Shown: positions 7,566 to 15,428, numbered from the stretch's first letter. The stretch is DNA of 25,171 bases from an uncultured Oscillospiraceae bacterium (GCA_910577915.1 CAJTOM010000005.1:35928-61098); one strand, 5' to 3'. Notes: generated by a model not told the origin, from the letters alone. Numbers and translations are program-made.

Positions 7566-7611
7566 ATTATCCCCCTTTTTGCTCTGTATGCAGCTGTTAT
7601 CGGTCATGCAC

Positions 7612-7617
7612 ATTATA
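7612..7617 (-). promoter_or_regulatory. -10 element of the isomerase promoter
   Basis: On the minus strand TATAAT (7617 to 7612) is a perfect -10, but the expected -35 position (7640 to 7635) reads CCGCAC, which is not a -35 element. A palindromic site overlaps the place where RNA polymerase would need help. This is the pattern of an activator-dependent promoter. Confidence 0.6.
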
Positions 7618-7640
7618 GCACGCCGCCCCTGGGGGTGCGG

Positions 7641-7654
7641 ATGACGCGCGACAT
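7641..7654. promoter_or_regulatory. Candidate Crp/Fnr-type site for the isomerase promoter
   Basis: ATGACGCGCGACAT is a 14-bp imperfect palindrome (ATGAC-N4-GACAT, one arm differing by one base). Its centre is 30.5 bp upstream of the first base of the -10, or about -42 from the predicted start, the class II activator position. It shares its ATGAC half-site and N4 spacing with the site at 7797-7810. Confidence 0.55.
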
Positions 7655-7796
7655 GGAGGAGCCGCCAAATTTCGCCCCTCCCGTTCGCCGGATTGCACAA
7701 GGATGGGCAGAGCTGGGATAAAATCCCTGTCTTCTCGTCATATTATACAAAAGATATTATGTAAATGTGGGCAAGATATTCAGAACGGATAAAACC

Positions 7797-7810
7797 ATGA
7801 CACGCGTCAT
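7797..7810. promoter_or_regulatory. Candidate Crp/Fnr-type site for the regulator operon
   Basis: ATGACACGCGTCAT has perfect ATGAC/GTCAT half-sites around four bases. Its centre is 29.5 bp upstream of the -10 at 7833, which predicts position -41.5, the classical class II location. This suggests that the regulator encoded next controls its own operon. Confidence 0.6.
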
Positions 7811-7832
7811 AGGCAAAAGAACGCGAAACCTT

Positions 7833-7838
7833 TATGAT
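7833..7838 (+). promoter_or_regulatory. -10 element of the regulator-sulfatase-transporter operon
   Basis: TATGAT matches five of six -10 positions, and no -35 hexamer lies 17 bases upstream. With the palindrome at 7797-7810 it forms a candidate activator-dependent promoter. The leader runs from about 7845 to 7930. The rest of the 7566-7930 gap is AT-rich around 7739-7770, with other TATTAT-like strings but no clear second promoter. Confidence 0.55.
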
Positions 7839-7930
7839 GAAATCAGTTTTTCATTATCCCTCCGCTCGCAGGAGGGGCAGCGGCACGCAGGAACAGGCGC
7901 GGCATGGGGAACAGGAGGAATCGCAGGAGA

Positions 7931-8656
7931 ATGGATCAGAGAGCTCTGCACAGCTTTGAAAAATTGATACGCCTGACAATCGACATTCCCCCCGGCGGCG
8001 CGCCGGCCCCGTTTCAGCCCCAGCCCTTTTTGGACCAGCTGAGCGCCTACGTCACGCTGCAGCGGGTGCGGAAGGGGCACACGATCATCCGGGCCTCCCA
8101 GGTGCTCCAGGACATTGTCATGGTGGTGGAGGGGGAGTTCTATCTCCTGCGCTCCTCCAACAAAGGGAGCAGCAGCATGCTGGCCCGGGTACAGGCCCCC
8201 GAGATCGTCGGCCTGCCCCAGCTGGTGGGCACGGACAAGGTCTTCTACTCCGACATCATCGCCAGCGCGAACTGCTTGACCCTGCGCGTCGACCACGTGT
8301 TTTTCGGCCAGTGCCTGCGCGAGAGCAAGGATGTATCCATGGTCTGCATGAAGTGCATGACCAGGAGCATGACCAGGCTCTACGATCAATTTGAGCGGGT
8401 CTCCTTCTTTGAGGCGTCGGAAAATCTGATGGCCTATCTCTACCGCAAATGGGTGGAGGCGGGGGCCGGGGAGGAGGTTCTGCGGGTGGAGGAGAAGCAC
8501 ACCCTGATCGCCAACGAGCTGGGCTGTACGGTGCGCACCGTGTGCCGGGCGCTGCGGCGGCTCAAGGATCAGGAGCTGTGCACCACCGACAAGGCCGGCC
8601 ACATCTACTGCACCTACGAGCAGATCCGGCGCATCCAGCGGCAGGTCTGCTGCTGA
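7931..8656 (+). CDS. Crp/Fnr family transcriptional regulator
   Basis: This 241-residue regulator has an N-terminal cyclic-nucleotide-binding-type beta roll (about 30-125, with VRKGHTIIRASQVLQDIVMVVEGEFYLL), a dimer helix, and a C-terminal winged helix (about 165-235). The HTH is TLIANELGCTVRTVCRALRRL. The position that is Glu in Crp (E181) and Fnr (E209) recognition helices is Arg here, so DNA specificity should differ from both. It has ten Cys, including a CMKC pair at 139-142, which raises possible redox or metal sensing. A canonical cAMP pocket is not obvious. The ATG at 7931 is chosen over 7904 because AGGAGG precedes it at about 12 bases, but the choice is uncertain. It is first in the operon, 25 bp before a sulfatase gene. 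Confidence 0.85.
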   Translation: MDQRALHSFEKLIRLTIDIPPGGAPAPFQPQPFLDQLSAYVTLQRVRKGHTIIRASQVLQDIVMVVEGEFYLLRSSNKGSSSMLARVQAPEIVGLPQLVGTDKVFYSDIIASANCLTLRVDHVFFGQCLRESKDVSMVCMKCMTRSMTRLYDQFERVSFFEASENLMAYLYRKWVEAGAGEEVLRVEEKHTLIANELGCTVRTVCRALRRLKDQELCTTDKAGHIYCTYEQIRRIQRQVCC

Positions 8657-8681
8657 ACATACTGCAACAGGAGGAATTTCC

Positions 8682-10190
8682 ATGGGAAAGAAGCCCAACA
8701 TTGTCTATATCCTCAACGACCACCAGGCCTACTACGGCCACGGCATGCTCCAGGGCGGCCCCAGGCCCATGCGCCCCTGCTTCGAGGCCTTCGCCGCCCA
8801 GGGGATGGAGTTTACCAACGCCTACTGCGTGACCCCCATGTGCGGTCCCGCCCGGCGCACCATGCTCACCGGGCTGTACCCCCACACCCACGGGCAGTAC
8901 CACAACGAGAACGATCCCCCCTACCGCCACGAGGTCTACCTGGACACCCTGGCGGAGGCCGGGTATGAGAACTTCTACTACGGCAAGTGGCACGCGGGCC
9001 CCGGCTGCGCCTACGACCACCACTGCACGGGCCTCTCTCAGAGCGGGTACGGCAACCCCTACAACACCCCGGAGTACGCCCAGTACTGCCGGGAGCGGGG
9101 CCTCCCCCGGGCCCAGCACCTGGTGGAGCGGGCTCTGCGGCCCGACTCCTACGAGAACAGCCACTTCTTCCCCAAGCTGCGGGAGGGGGCGCTGTATCAG
9201 TGCGAGGACTACTGGTGCGGCGAGCACGCCACCGGCATCACCACCACCCCCAAGGAGACCCACGAGGCCTTCTTCCTGGCCAACCTGGCCTGCGAGAAGC
9301 TGGAGGAACTGGCTAAGCGGGAGGACGGCCGGCCCTGGAGCCTGCGGGTGGACTTCTGGGGCCCCCACCAGCCCTTCTTCCCCACCCAGGAGTTCGCCGA
9401 CCTCTACAACCCCGCCGACATCCCCGAGTACCCCAGCTTCCGCAGCAGTCTCAGCGACAAGCCGGACAACCTTCACTGGGAGGCCAGCCGGCCCCTGGGG
9501 GACGGCGCGCGGCTCATCTGCCCCAACCCCCTGCCCTGGAGCGAGTGGCAGAAGATGCTGGCCCGGTGCTACGCCCACATCACCATGGTGGACGCCGCCG
9601 GCGGCCTCATTGTGGACAAGCTCCGCCAGCTGGAGCTGGACAAGGACACCCTCATCATCTGGACCACGGACCACGGCGACGCCATCGCCAGCCAGGGGGG
9701 CCACTTCGACAAGGACAGCCACATGTCCCAGGAGGTGGAGCGGGTGCCGCTGGCGCTGAACTGGAAGGGCCGGGTCGCCCCCGGCGGCAGGGACGGCCAT
9801 CTGGTCTCCACCATCGACCTGCCGGTGACCATGCTGGACGCGGCGGGAACCGCCTTCTCCAACCGGGTGGACGGCAGAAGCCTGCTGGATCTGGCCTGCG
9901 GCAGGGCGGAGGCGGCCCCCTGGCGTGACAGCCTCCTGTGCGAGACCTACGGTCACGGCTACGGTACCACCCTCATCGGCCGGATGGTGGTGGAGAACGA
10001 CATCAAATATGTGTGCTTCGAGGGGGACTCCGACGAGCTCTACGACCTCAGCCAGGACCCCTACGAGATGAAGAACCTGGCCCGGCTGCCGGAGTACGAC
10101 AGCCTGAAGGAGCGGATGCGGGCGCTTCTTCGCCGGAAGATGGCGGAGAGCCTGGACCCGGTGGACCCCCAGCGGCTGTTTGGCCGGTGA
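8682..10190 (+). CDS. Second type I sulfatase, cytoplasmic
   Basis: This 502-residue sulfatase carries CGPAR (Cys54 to Arg58), matching C-x-P-x-R, within TPMCGPARRTMLTGLYPHTHG. YILNDHQ near residue 9, YYGKWHAG near 99, and TTDHGD (Asp330, His331) are the metal and substrate residues expected of the family. It begins straight with the first catalytic strand (KKPNIVYILND), so there is no signal peptide and it should work in the cytoplasm. The start is fixed by AGGAGG eight bases upstream. It is only loosely similar to the sulfatase at 2611-4086, so the two probably act on different substrates or positions. Its place between a regulator and an ABC importer suggests the imported compound, or a product of it, carries the sulfate ester. 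A phosphonate or phosphate monoester hydrolase cannot be excluded. Confidence 0.9.
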   Translation: MGKKPNIVYILNDHQAYYGHGMLQGGPRPMRPCFEAFAAQGMEFTNAYCVTPMCGPARRTMLTGLYPHTHGQYHNENDPPYRHEVYLDTLAEAGYENFYYGKWHAGPGCAYDHHCTGLSQSGYGNPYNTPEYAQYCRERGLPRAQHLVERALRPDSYENSHFFPKLREGALYQCEDYWCGEHATGITTTPKETHEAFFLANLACEKLEELAKREDGRPWSLRVDFWGPHQPFFPTQEFADLYNPADIPEYPSFRSSLSDKPDNLHWEASRPLGDGARLICPNPLPWSEWQKMLARCYAHITMVDAAGGLIVDKLRQLELDKDTLIIWTTDHGDAIASQGGHFDKDSHMSQEVERVPLALNWKGRVAPGGRDGHLVSTIDLPVTMLDAAGTAFSNRVDGRSLLDLACGRAEAAPWRDSLLCETYGHGYGTTLIGRMVVENDIKYVCFEGDSDELYDLSQDPYEMKNLARLPEYDSLKERMRALLRRKMAESLDPVDPQRLFGR

Positions 10191-10204
10191 CCGGACACGA
10201 ACGG

Positions 10205-10232
10205 GATAACGCGCGCCCCGGGCGCGCTTATC
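10205..10232 (+). repeat. Intercistronic GC-rich hairpin
   Basis: GATAA-C-GCGCGCCC pairs with GGGCGCGC-TTATC, leaving a single bulged C. It lies between the sulfatase stop and the lipoprotein ribosome site. No U-tract follows, so a role in mRNA processing or 3'-end protection, allowing different protein levels within the operon, fits better than termination. Confidence 0.5.
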
Positions 10233-10270
10233 AGATACCACAAAACGATACATATACGGAGGATTGGAGC

Positions 10271-11326
10271 ATGAAAAAAGTATTGGCATTTCTTCTGTCG
10301 GCGGCGATGCTGCTGGCGCTGGCCGCCTGCGGCGGCAATCAGGGCGGCGCGGACACCGGTACCGGCGGCGAAGGCGGCGAGGCCCTCCATGTGGGCATGA
10401 TCTGCGAGAGCCTGGGCACCCAGAGCTTCAACGACGACGTCCTGCTGGGCCTCGAGACCGCCGTGGCGGAGCTGGGCATCAAGGAGGACCACATTGAGGT
10501 CCGGGAGGTGTCCGACGCCGCCAACAGCCTGCGCACCCTCATCAGCCAGGGCTGCACCTTCATGGTGGTGCCCAGCTCCTCGTACCGGGACGCCATGGTG
10601 GAGGTGGCCGAGGAGTACCCCGACGTGAAGTTCCTCTATCTGGCCGCCGCCGAGGAGGGCGTCGACAACATCATGTCGGTGGAGTACAAGGAGAACGAGG
10701 CCGCCTTCCTGGCGGGCGCGCTGGCCGCGTCCCTGAGCAAAAGCGGGAAGATCGGCACCGTGCTGGCGGTTCAGGAGCCCCTGCAGCTGCGCTACCAGTA
10801 CGGCTACATGGCCGGCGCGTATATGATCGACCCCGCCTGTGAGGTGACGGCCGTGTTTACCAACAGCTACAGCGACACCAACATCGGCAAGGAGATGGCC
10901 ACCGCGCTGTACCAGCAGGGCGCGGACTACGTCAGCTGCTACGCGGGCGCCTGCAACCTGGGCGTGTTCGCCGCCGCGGACGAGGCCGGCGACGGCAGCT
11001 ACTGCCTGGGCGCCGCCACGGGCCAGTTCGACAAGAACCCCAACAAGATCGTGGCCTCCGTGGTCAAGCCCATCAACGACGCCATCGTCAGCGTGCTGAA
11101 GGCCTACGTGGAAAACGGGACCTTCCAGGGCGGCACTGTCAGCGTCTGGGGCCTGAAGGAGGAGGGCGTTGGCCTGCGCTACACCACCATGAACGACGAT
11201 CTGCTGGCCTCCATTCCCCAGGAGGTCCTGGACAAGGTGGAGGAGCTGAAGGGCCAGGTCTCCGACGGGACCATCCAGGTTCCCGGCACCGCCGAGGAGT
11301 TTGAAGCGTTCAAGGCCGGCCGCTAA
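10271..11326 (+). CDS. BMP family ABC transporter substrate-binding lipoprotein
   Basis: This 351-residue surface lipoprotein has a lipobox LAAC (Cys20) followed by a Gly/Asp/Thr linker. The mature part has BMP/PnrA features: HVGMICESLGTQSFNDDVLLGLE (the SFND motif contacts ligand in family members), a GCTFMVVPSSSY second strand, and a C-terminal hinge segment ATGQFDKNPNKIVASVVK. BMP proteins usually bind nucleosides with a CUT2-like ABC importer, and the next genes are exactly that importer. The ATG at 10271 is supported by a GGAGG at 10259-10263 and by the start of the signal peptide. A terminator-like hairpin after the gene should raise its expression above that of the membrane components. 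Nucleoside is the favoured ligand, but sugars or modified nucleosides are possible. Confidence 0.9.
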   Translation: MKKVLAFLLSAAMLLALAACGGNQGGADTGTGGEGGEALHVGMICESLGTQSFNDDVLLGLETAVAELGIKEDHIEVREVSDAANSLRTLISQGCTFMVVPSSSYRDAMVEVAEEYPDVKFLYLAAAEEGVDNIMSVEYKENEAAFLAGALAASLSKSGKIGTVLAVQEPLQLRYQYGYMAGAYMIDPACEVTAVFTNSYSDTNIGKEMATALYQQGADYVSCYAGACNLGVFAAADEAGDGSYCLGAATGQFDKNPNKIVASVVKPINDAIVSVLKAYVENGTFQGGTVSVWGLKEEGVGLRYTTMNDDLLASIPQEVLDKVEELKGQVSDGTIQVPGTAEEFEAFKAGR

Positions 11327-11365
11327 TCCTGCCGGCAGATGACCCAACGGGGCCGGAGAGCCCCC

Positions 11366-11408
11366 GGGCCGCGGGGCGGAGTGGCACCACGCGGCCCATT
11401 CCTTTTTT
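11366..11408 (+). terminator. Internal (partial) terminator after the binding-protein gene
   Basis: GGGCCGCG (11366-11373) pairs with CGCGGCCC (11390-11397), and a GTGG-CA-CCAC mini-stem sits near the right arm in the loop region. ATTCCTTTTTT follows. It is a good intrinsic terminator placed inside the operon, so only part of transcription should reach the ATPase and permease genes. Confidence 0.65.
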
Positions 11409-11444
11409 GATCTGTCAACAATCAATCCGGATAGGCGGTGCAGT

Positions 11445-12989
11445 GTGAATCAACCAATCATTCAATTAAACAACATCACCAAGCGCTTTCCCGGCATTGT
11501 CGCCAACGACCACATCAGCTTTGAGGTGGAGCGGGGAAGCATCCACACCCTGGCGGGGGAAAACGGCGCGGGCAAGTCTACGCTGATGAACATTCTCTAC
11601 GGCCTCTACCAGCCGGACGAGGGTGAGATTCTCATCGACGGCAGGCCGGTGCGCTTCAACAGTTCCAAGGACTCCATCGCCTGCAAAATCGGCATGGTCC
11701 ATCAGCACTTCATGCTCATTCCCAAGCTGACGGTGGCGGAGAACATCATCGTCGGGCAGGAGCCGGGCAGCGCCCTCAAGGTGGACCGGAGGGGGGCGGA
11801 GGAGCGGATCCGTACTCTGTCGGAGACCTACGGCCTGCGCATCGACCCCGCCCGCCGGGTCTCCGAGCTGACGGTTACGGAGCAGCAGCGGGTGGAAATC
11901 CTGAAGATTCTGTACCGGGAGGCGGAGATTCTGATCTTTGACGAGCCCACGGCGGTGCTCACCCCCCAGGAGATCGACGAGTTCTGCCGCATCCTTCTGG
12001 ACCTCCGGGCCAACGGGAAAACCATTCTGTTCATCAGCCACAAAATGGCGGAGGTTATGAAGATCAGCGACCGGATCACGGTCATCCGCCTGGGCAGGGT
12101 GGTGGGCACCGTGGAGAAGGACAAGACCACCGTCCCGGAGCTGACCCGCATGATGGTGGGCCGGGACGTGAGCCTGGAGCGCCGGGACCGCCGCGCCTTC
12201 ACCGGCCAGTCCAGCCTGCTGGAGCTGAAGAACCTCCGCTACAGCAGCGCGGGGGTGAGAAAGCTCAACGACATCAGCCTGACGCTCCGGTCCGGCGAAA
12301 TTCTGGGCGTGGCCGGCGTGGACGGCAACGGCCAGGAGGAGCTGGTGCAGGCCGTCTGCGGCCTGATCCGCCCGGACGGCGGCCAGGTCCTCCTCAAGGG
12401 CCGGGACATCACCGGCGAGAGCGTGCGCGCGCGCAAGGAGGCGGGGCTGGGCCTGGTGCCGGAGGACCGCCACCGGGACGGGCTGGTAATGGAGTTCAGC
12501 GTGGCCCAGAACCTGATCCTGGGCCTGCACAACCACAGGGAATTCGCCAAAAGCGGCGTCTGGCTGGACTTCCCCCGGATTCAGGAGAACGCCGGGGCGC
12601 TGCGGGAGGGCTTCGACATCCGCTGCGCCGACGTGGACGCGGCGGCGGGGACCCTGTCCGGCGGCAACCAGCAGAAGATCATCATCGCGCGGGAGGCCTC
12701 CCGCGACCCGGACGTGTTCATCGCCGTCCAGCCCACCCGGGGACTGGACATCGGCGCTATGGAGTTCGTGCAGAAGACCCTGCTGGAACAGCGGGACCGG
12801 GGGAAGGGCGTTCTGCTGTTCTCCCTGGAGCTGGACGAGATTCTCTCGCTCAGCGACCGGATCGCCGTCATTTTCAAAGGAGAGATTGTGGACATTGTGG
12901 ACGCCGCCGGCGTGAAGCGCCAGGAGCTGGGCCTGATGATGCTCGGCAGCAGGGCCGCGGCAGAGGAGGGGAGGGAAGCCCATGCGTAA
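11445..12989 (+). CDS. ABC importer ATPase with two nucleotide-binding domains (nucleoside/sugar type)
   Basis: This 514-residue protein has two fused ATPase domains, as in RbsA/NupO-type importers. The first has a full Walker A (GENGAGKST, about 38-46) and a Walker B ILIFDEPTAVLT. The second has the usual degenerate Walker A (GVDGNGQEEL, no Lys), a good signature LSGGNQQK and VQPTRGLD. The first signature reads LTVTEQQRVEI, where relatives have a Gly at the fourth position, so that half may be altered in ATP-site pairing. The start is GTG (11445). No good ribosome site is visible, and the best is AGGCGG at 11432-11437, which may limit translation. It overlaps the first permease by 8 bases. 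It should energise uptake of the ligand bound by the lipoprotein. Confidence 0.92.
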   Translation: MNQPIIQLNNITKRFPGIVANDHISFEVERGSIHTLAGENGAGKSTLMNILYGLYQPDEGEILIDGRPVRFNSSKDSIACKIGMVHQHFMLIPKLTVAENIIVGQEPGSALKVDRRGAEERIRTLSETYGLRIDPARRVSELTVTEQQRVEILKILYREAEILIFDEPTAVLTPQEIDEFCRILLDLRANGKTILFISHKMAEVMKISDRITVIRLGRVVGTVEKDKTTVPELTRMMVGRDVSLERRDRRAFTGQSSLLELKNLRYSSAGVRKLNDISLTLRSGEILGVAGVDGNGQEELVQAVCGLIRPDGGQVLLKGRDITGESVRARKEAGLGLVPEDRHRDGLVMEFSVAQNLILGLHNHREFAKSGVWLDFPRIQENAGALREGFDIRCADVDAAAGTLSGGNQQKIIIAREASRDPDVFIAVQPTRGLDIGAMEFVQKTLLEQRDRGKGVLLFSLELDEILSLSDRIAVIFKGEIVDIVDAAGVKRQELGLMMLGSRAAAEEGREAHA

Positions 12990-14061
12990 GGGTGCAGGCA
13001 TAACCTTGGACCGCAAAAAATTGCAGGAGACCGGCTTGACGCTGCTCATTACCGTCATCGCCCTTCTGGCGGCGCTGCTGGTGGGGGCGCTGGTCATCTG
13101 GGCCTTCGGCAGCAATCCCATCGAGGCCTACGGGGCCCTCTGGCAGGGGGCCTTCGGCACCGGCGTAGCCTTCACGGTGACCCTAGGCAAGGCGGTACCC
13201 GTGATGCTGACGGGCCTGGCGGTGGCCGTGGCCTTCAAGTGCAGCGTGTTCAACATCGGCGCAGAGGGGCAGCTGCTCATGGGCGCTATGGCCGCGGCCC
13301 TGGTGGGCGCATACGTCCATCTGCCCATGGCTCTCCACCTGCCCCTGACCATTCTGGCCAGCATGGCGGCGGGCATGGCCTGGTCCTTCTTCCCCGCCAT
13401 TCTCAAGCGCAGAGGGAACGTGAGCGTGGTCATCAGCACCATCATGTTCAACTACATCGCCCAATACCTGGTGCAGTACCTCATCCTCGGCCCCTTCAAG
13501 GGCCCCGGCGAGAGCCCGGCCACCGCCACCATCGACGCCACCGCCCAGCTGCCCGACCTGCTGCCCAAGCCCTACGTGCTGAACCTGGGCTTCGTGCTGG
13601 CCCTGGCGGCGGTGGCGGGGACCTATGTGCTGCTCAACCGCACCTCCAGGGGCTACGAGATGCGGGCAGTGGGCCTCAACGCCTCCGCCGCCCGCGTCAA
13701 CGGCATCGACGTCAACCAGAATATGTTCCTGGCCCTGCTCATCAGCGGCGCGCTGGCGGGCCTGGCCGGCGGCATCGAGGTGACGGGCAGCCTGAACAAG
13801 ATCGTCAACAACTTCTCCGCCAACTACGGCTTCAACGGCATCCCCGTGGCCCTGATGGCCCACAACAACCCCTTCGCCATCATCTTCACCGCCCTGCTCA
13901 TCGGCGCTATGCGCAGCGGCTCCGCCATGATGCAGTCCAGCGCGGGCATCTCCAAGAATATGATCGACGTGATCCAGGGCCTCATCATCGTCTTCCTGTG
14001 CGCCGAGAACGTCATCCGCTACTACGTCAAAAACAGAGCGGGAGGGAAACAACATGCTTAA
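12982..14061 (+). CDS. ABC transporter permease, nucleoside/sugar type (subunit 1)
   Basis: This 359-residue polytopic membrane protein of the BPD_transp_2 group follows a short cytoplasmic N-terminus. About eight to ten hydrophobic segments are visible, starting with LTLLITVIALLAALLVGALV. The motif FKCSVFNIGAEGQLLMGAMAAAL is typical of nucleoside/simple-sugar permeases of this class, and RTSRGYEMRAVGLNASAARVNGI is the cytoplasmic coupling loop. It pairs with the next gene as a heterodimer. The gene overlaps the ATPase end by 8 bases and the next permease by 8 bases, which indicates translational coupling. A GGAGGGGAGGG region inside the ATPase end provides the ribosome site. Confidence 0.92.
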   Translation: MRKGAGITLDRKKLQETGLTLLITVIALLAALLVGALVIWAFGSNPIEAYGALWQGAFGTGVAFTVTLGKAVPVMLTGLAVAVAFKCSVFNIGAEGQLLMGAMAAALVGAYVHLPMALHLPLTILASMAAGMAWSFFPAILKRRGNVSVVISTIMFNYIAQYLVQYLILGPFKGPGESPATATIDATAQLPDLLPKPYVLNLGFVLALAAVAGTYVLLNRTSRGYEMRAVGLNASAARVNGIDVNQNMFLALLISGALAGLAGGIEVTGSLNKIVNNFSANYGFNGIPVALMAHNNPFAIIFTALLIGAMRSGSAMMQSSAGISKNMIDVIQGLIIVFLCAENVIRYYVKNRAGGKQHA

Positions 14062-14983
14062 TACCATCAGCTATCTGCTCTCCGCCACCCTGCGCATGGG
14101 GACCCCCATCGCCTACACCGCCCTGGGCGGCATGACCAGCGAGCGCAGCGGCGTGAACAACATCGGCCTGGAGGGCATTATGACCGCCTCCGCCTTCGGC
14201 GCCGTGGTGGGCAGCTATCTCTTCCAGAACGCCTGGATGGGCATCCTGTTCGCCATCCTCATCGGCGTGGCCATCTCGGCGGTCCACTCCCTGGTCTGCA
14301 TCACCTGGGGCGGCACCCAGGGCGTGAGCTCCATGGCCCTGGTCCTGCTGTCCACCGGCATCTCCGGGGTGGGGCTGAAGGCCCTCTTCAACCAGCAGGG
14401 CAACAGCCCGGAGGTCCCCTCCCTGCCCGCCACCACGCCCCTGCAGGGGATCCCCGTGGTGGGGGACTTCCTGTCCAAGCAGTCCCCCTTCGTCTACCTG
14501 CTCCTTCTGTGCCTGCTGGCGACCTGGTTTTTGTTCCGCCACACCCGGCTGGGCCTGCGGCTGATCACGGTGGGCGAGAACCCCAGGGCGGCGGAGACCG
14601 CGGGCCTCTCGGTCCACAAGCTGCGCTACTTCGGCGTGCTCTACTCCGGCGTCATGGGCGGCCTGGGGGGCGCGATGCTGAGCATCGGCAGCATGAACAT
14701 GTTCCAGGAGGGCATGGTGGCCGGCCGGGGCTATCTGGCGCTGGGCGCGGTGACTATGGGCCGCTGGAACACCTGGGGCGTGTTCGGCTCCGCCATGTTC
14801 TTCGGCTTTTTCAGCGCCCTGCAGCTCTACCTCCAGAGCATCCAGGTCCCCATTCCCACGGAGTTTATCCAGATGATCCCCTACCTGGCCACGGTGGTGG
14901 TGCTGGCCGCCACCGCCGACAAGGGATCGGCGGGCATTGCCGGCGCGGGCAAGCCCTACACCAAGTATGTCCGGCAGCGCTGA
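14054..14983 (+). CDS. ABC transporter permease, nucleoside/sugar type (subunit 2)
   Basis: This 309-residue second permease belongs to the same class, with GGMTSERSGVNNIGLEGIMTASAF matching the NIGLEG signature of the smaller subunit in BMP-linked importers. The coupling loop is FRHTRLGLRLITVGENPRAAETAGL. Several hydrophobic helices follow (for example VFGSAMFFGFFSALQLYL). With the preceding permease, two NBDs and the lipoprotein it completes the importer. The ribosome site GGGAGGG lies within the end of the preceding gene. The stop codon at 14981-14983 lies inside the next gene's start region. Confidence 0.92.
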   Translation: MLNTISYLLSATLRMGTPIAYTALGGMTSERSGVNNIGLEGIMTASAFGAVVGSYLFQNAWMGILFAILIGVAISAVHSLVCITWGGTQGVSSMALVLLSTGISGVGLKALFNQQGNSPEVPSLPATTPLQGIPVVGDFLSKQSPFVYLLLLCLLATWFLFRHTRLGLRLITVGENPRAAETAGLSVHKLRYFGVLYSGVMGGLGGAMLSIGSMNMFQEGMVAGRGYLALGAVTMGRWNTWGVFGSAMFFGFFSALQLYLQSIQVPIPTEFIQMIPYLATVVVLAATADKGSAGIAGAGKPYTKYVRQR

Positions 14984-15428
14984 GCGCCTGGGCGCGGCGG
15001 CGCGGCGGGAGCTGGTCCGCTCGTGCCTGGAGGCCCGCCGCCTCCGCAGCCGCCCGGTGATCTCGGGCTACAGCGTGGGCGCGGCCCTGCTGGGCGGGGA
15101 CGGGAGGCTCTACTGCGCCGGGAACATCGAGTGCTGGGGCCAGACGCCCAGCATCTGCGCGGAGCGGACGGCCCTGTTCAAGGCCCTCAGCGAGCTGTGT
15201 ACGGACTTCGCCGCCCTGGCGGTCTGCGGCGGCCCGGCAGACAGGGAGCCGGAGGACTTCTGCACCCCCTGCGGGGTGTGCCGGCAGGTCCTGCTCCAGT
15301 TCTGCCCGCCGGACATGCCGGTGCTGTGCGTGAAGCGCCCCCAGGAGGTCAGGGAGTACACGCTGGCCCAGCTCCTGCCGGACTACTGGACCCGCCCCGG
15401 AACATCACAACAAGGAGAACATCCATGA
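14967..15428 (+). CDS. cdd: Cytidine deaminase
   Basis: This 153-residue zinc enzyme converts cytidine or deoxycytidine to uridine or deoxyuridine with release of ammonia. SICAERTAL (Cys64, Ala65, Glu66) supplies the zinc ligand and the proton-shuttling Glu. PCGVCRQVLLQF gives Cys102 and Cys105. GNIE at 52-55 is the ribose-binding motif, though it continues as CWGQTPS rather than the usual NASY, so the pocket next to the sugar may be altered. The ATG at 14967 gives a normal N-terminal length but overlaps the permease by 17 bases and lacks a clear ribosome site; a TTG at 14937 is the alternative. Its stop overlaps the nucleoside hydrolase start as ATGA. Its presence supports nucleosides as operon substrates. 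Confidence 0.88.
   Translation: MSGSAERLGAAARRELVRSCLEARRLRSRPVISGYSVGAALLGGDGRLYCAGNIECWGQTPSICAERTALFKALSELCTDFAALAVCGGPADREPEDFCTPCGVCRQVLLQFCPPDMPVLCVKRPQEVREYTLAQLLPDYWTRPGTSQQGEHP

Noticed and set aside
11466..13121. 551-codon minus-strand frame opposite the ABC ATPase gene
   Set aside because: It is antisense to an unmistakable double-NBD ATPase, has no ribosome site, and its composition (Leu/Val/Gln/His repeats) is typical of antisense frames in GC-rich codon usage.
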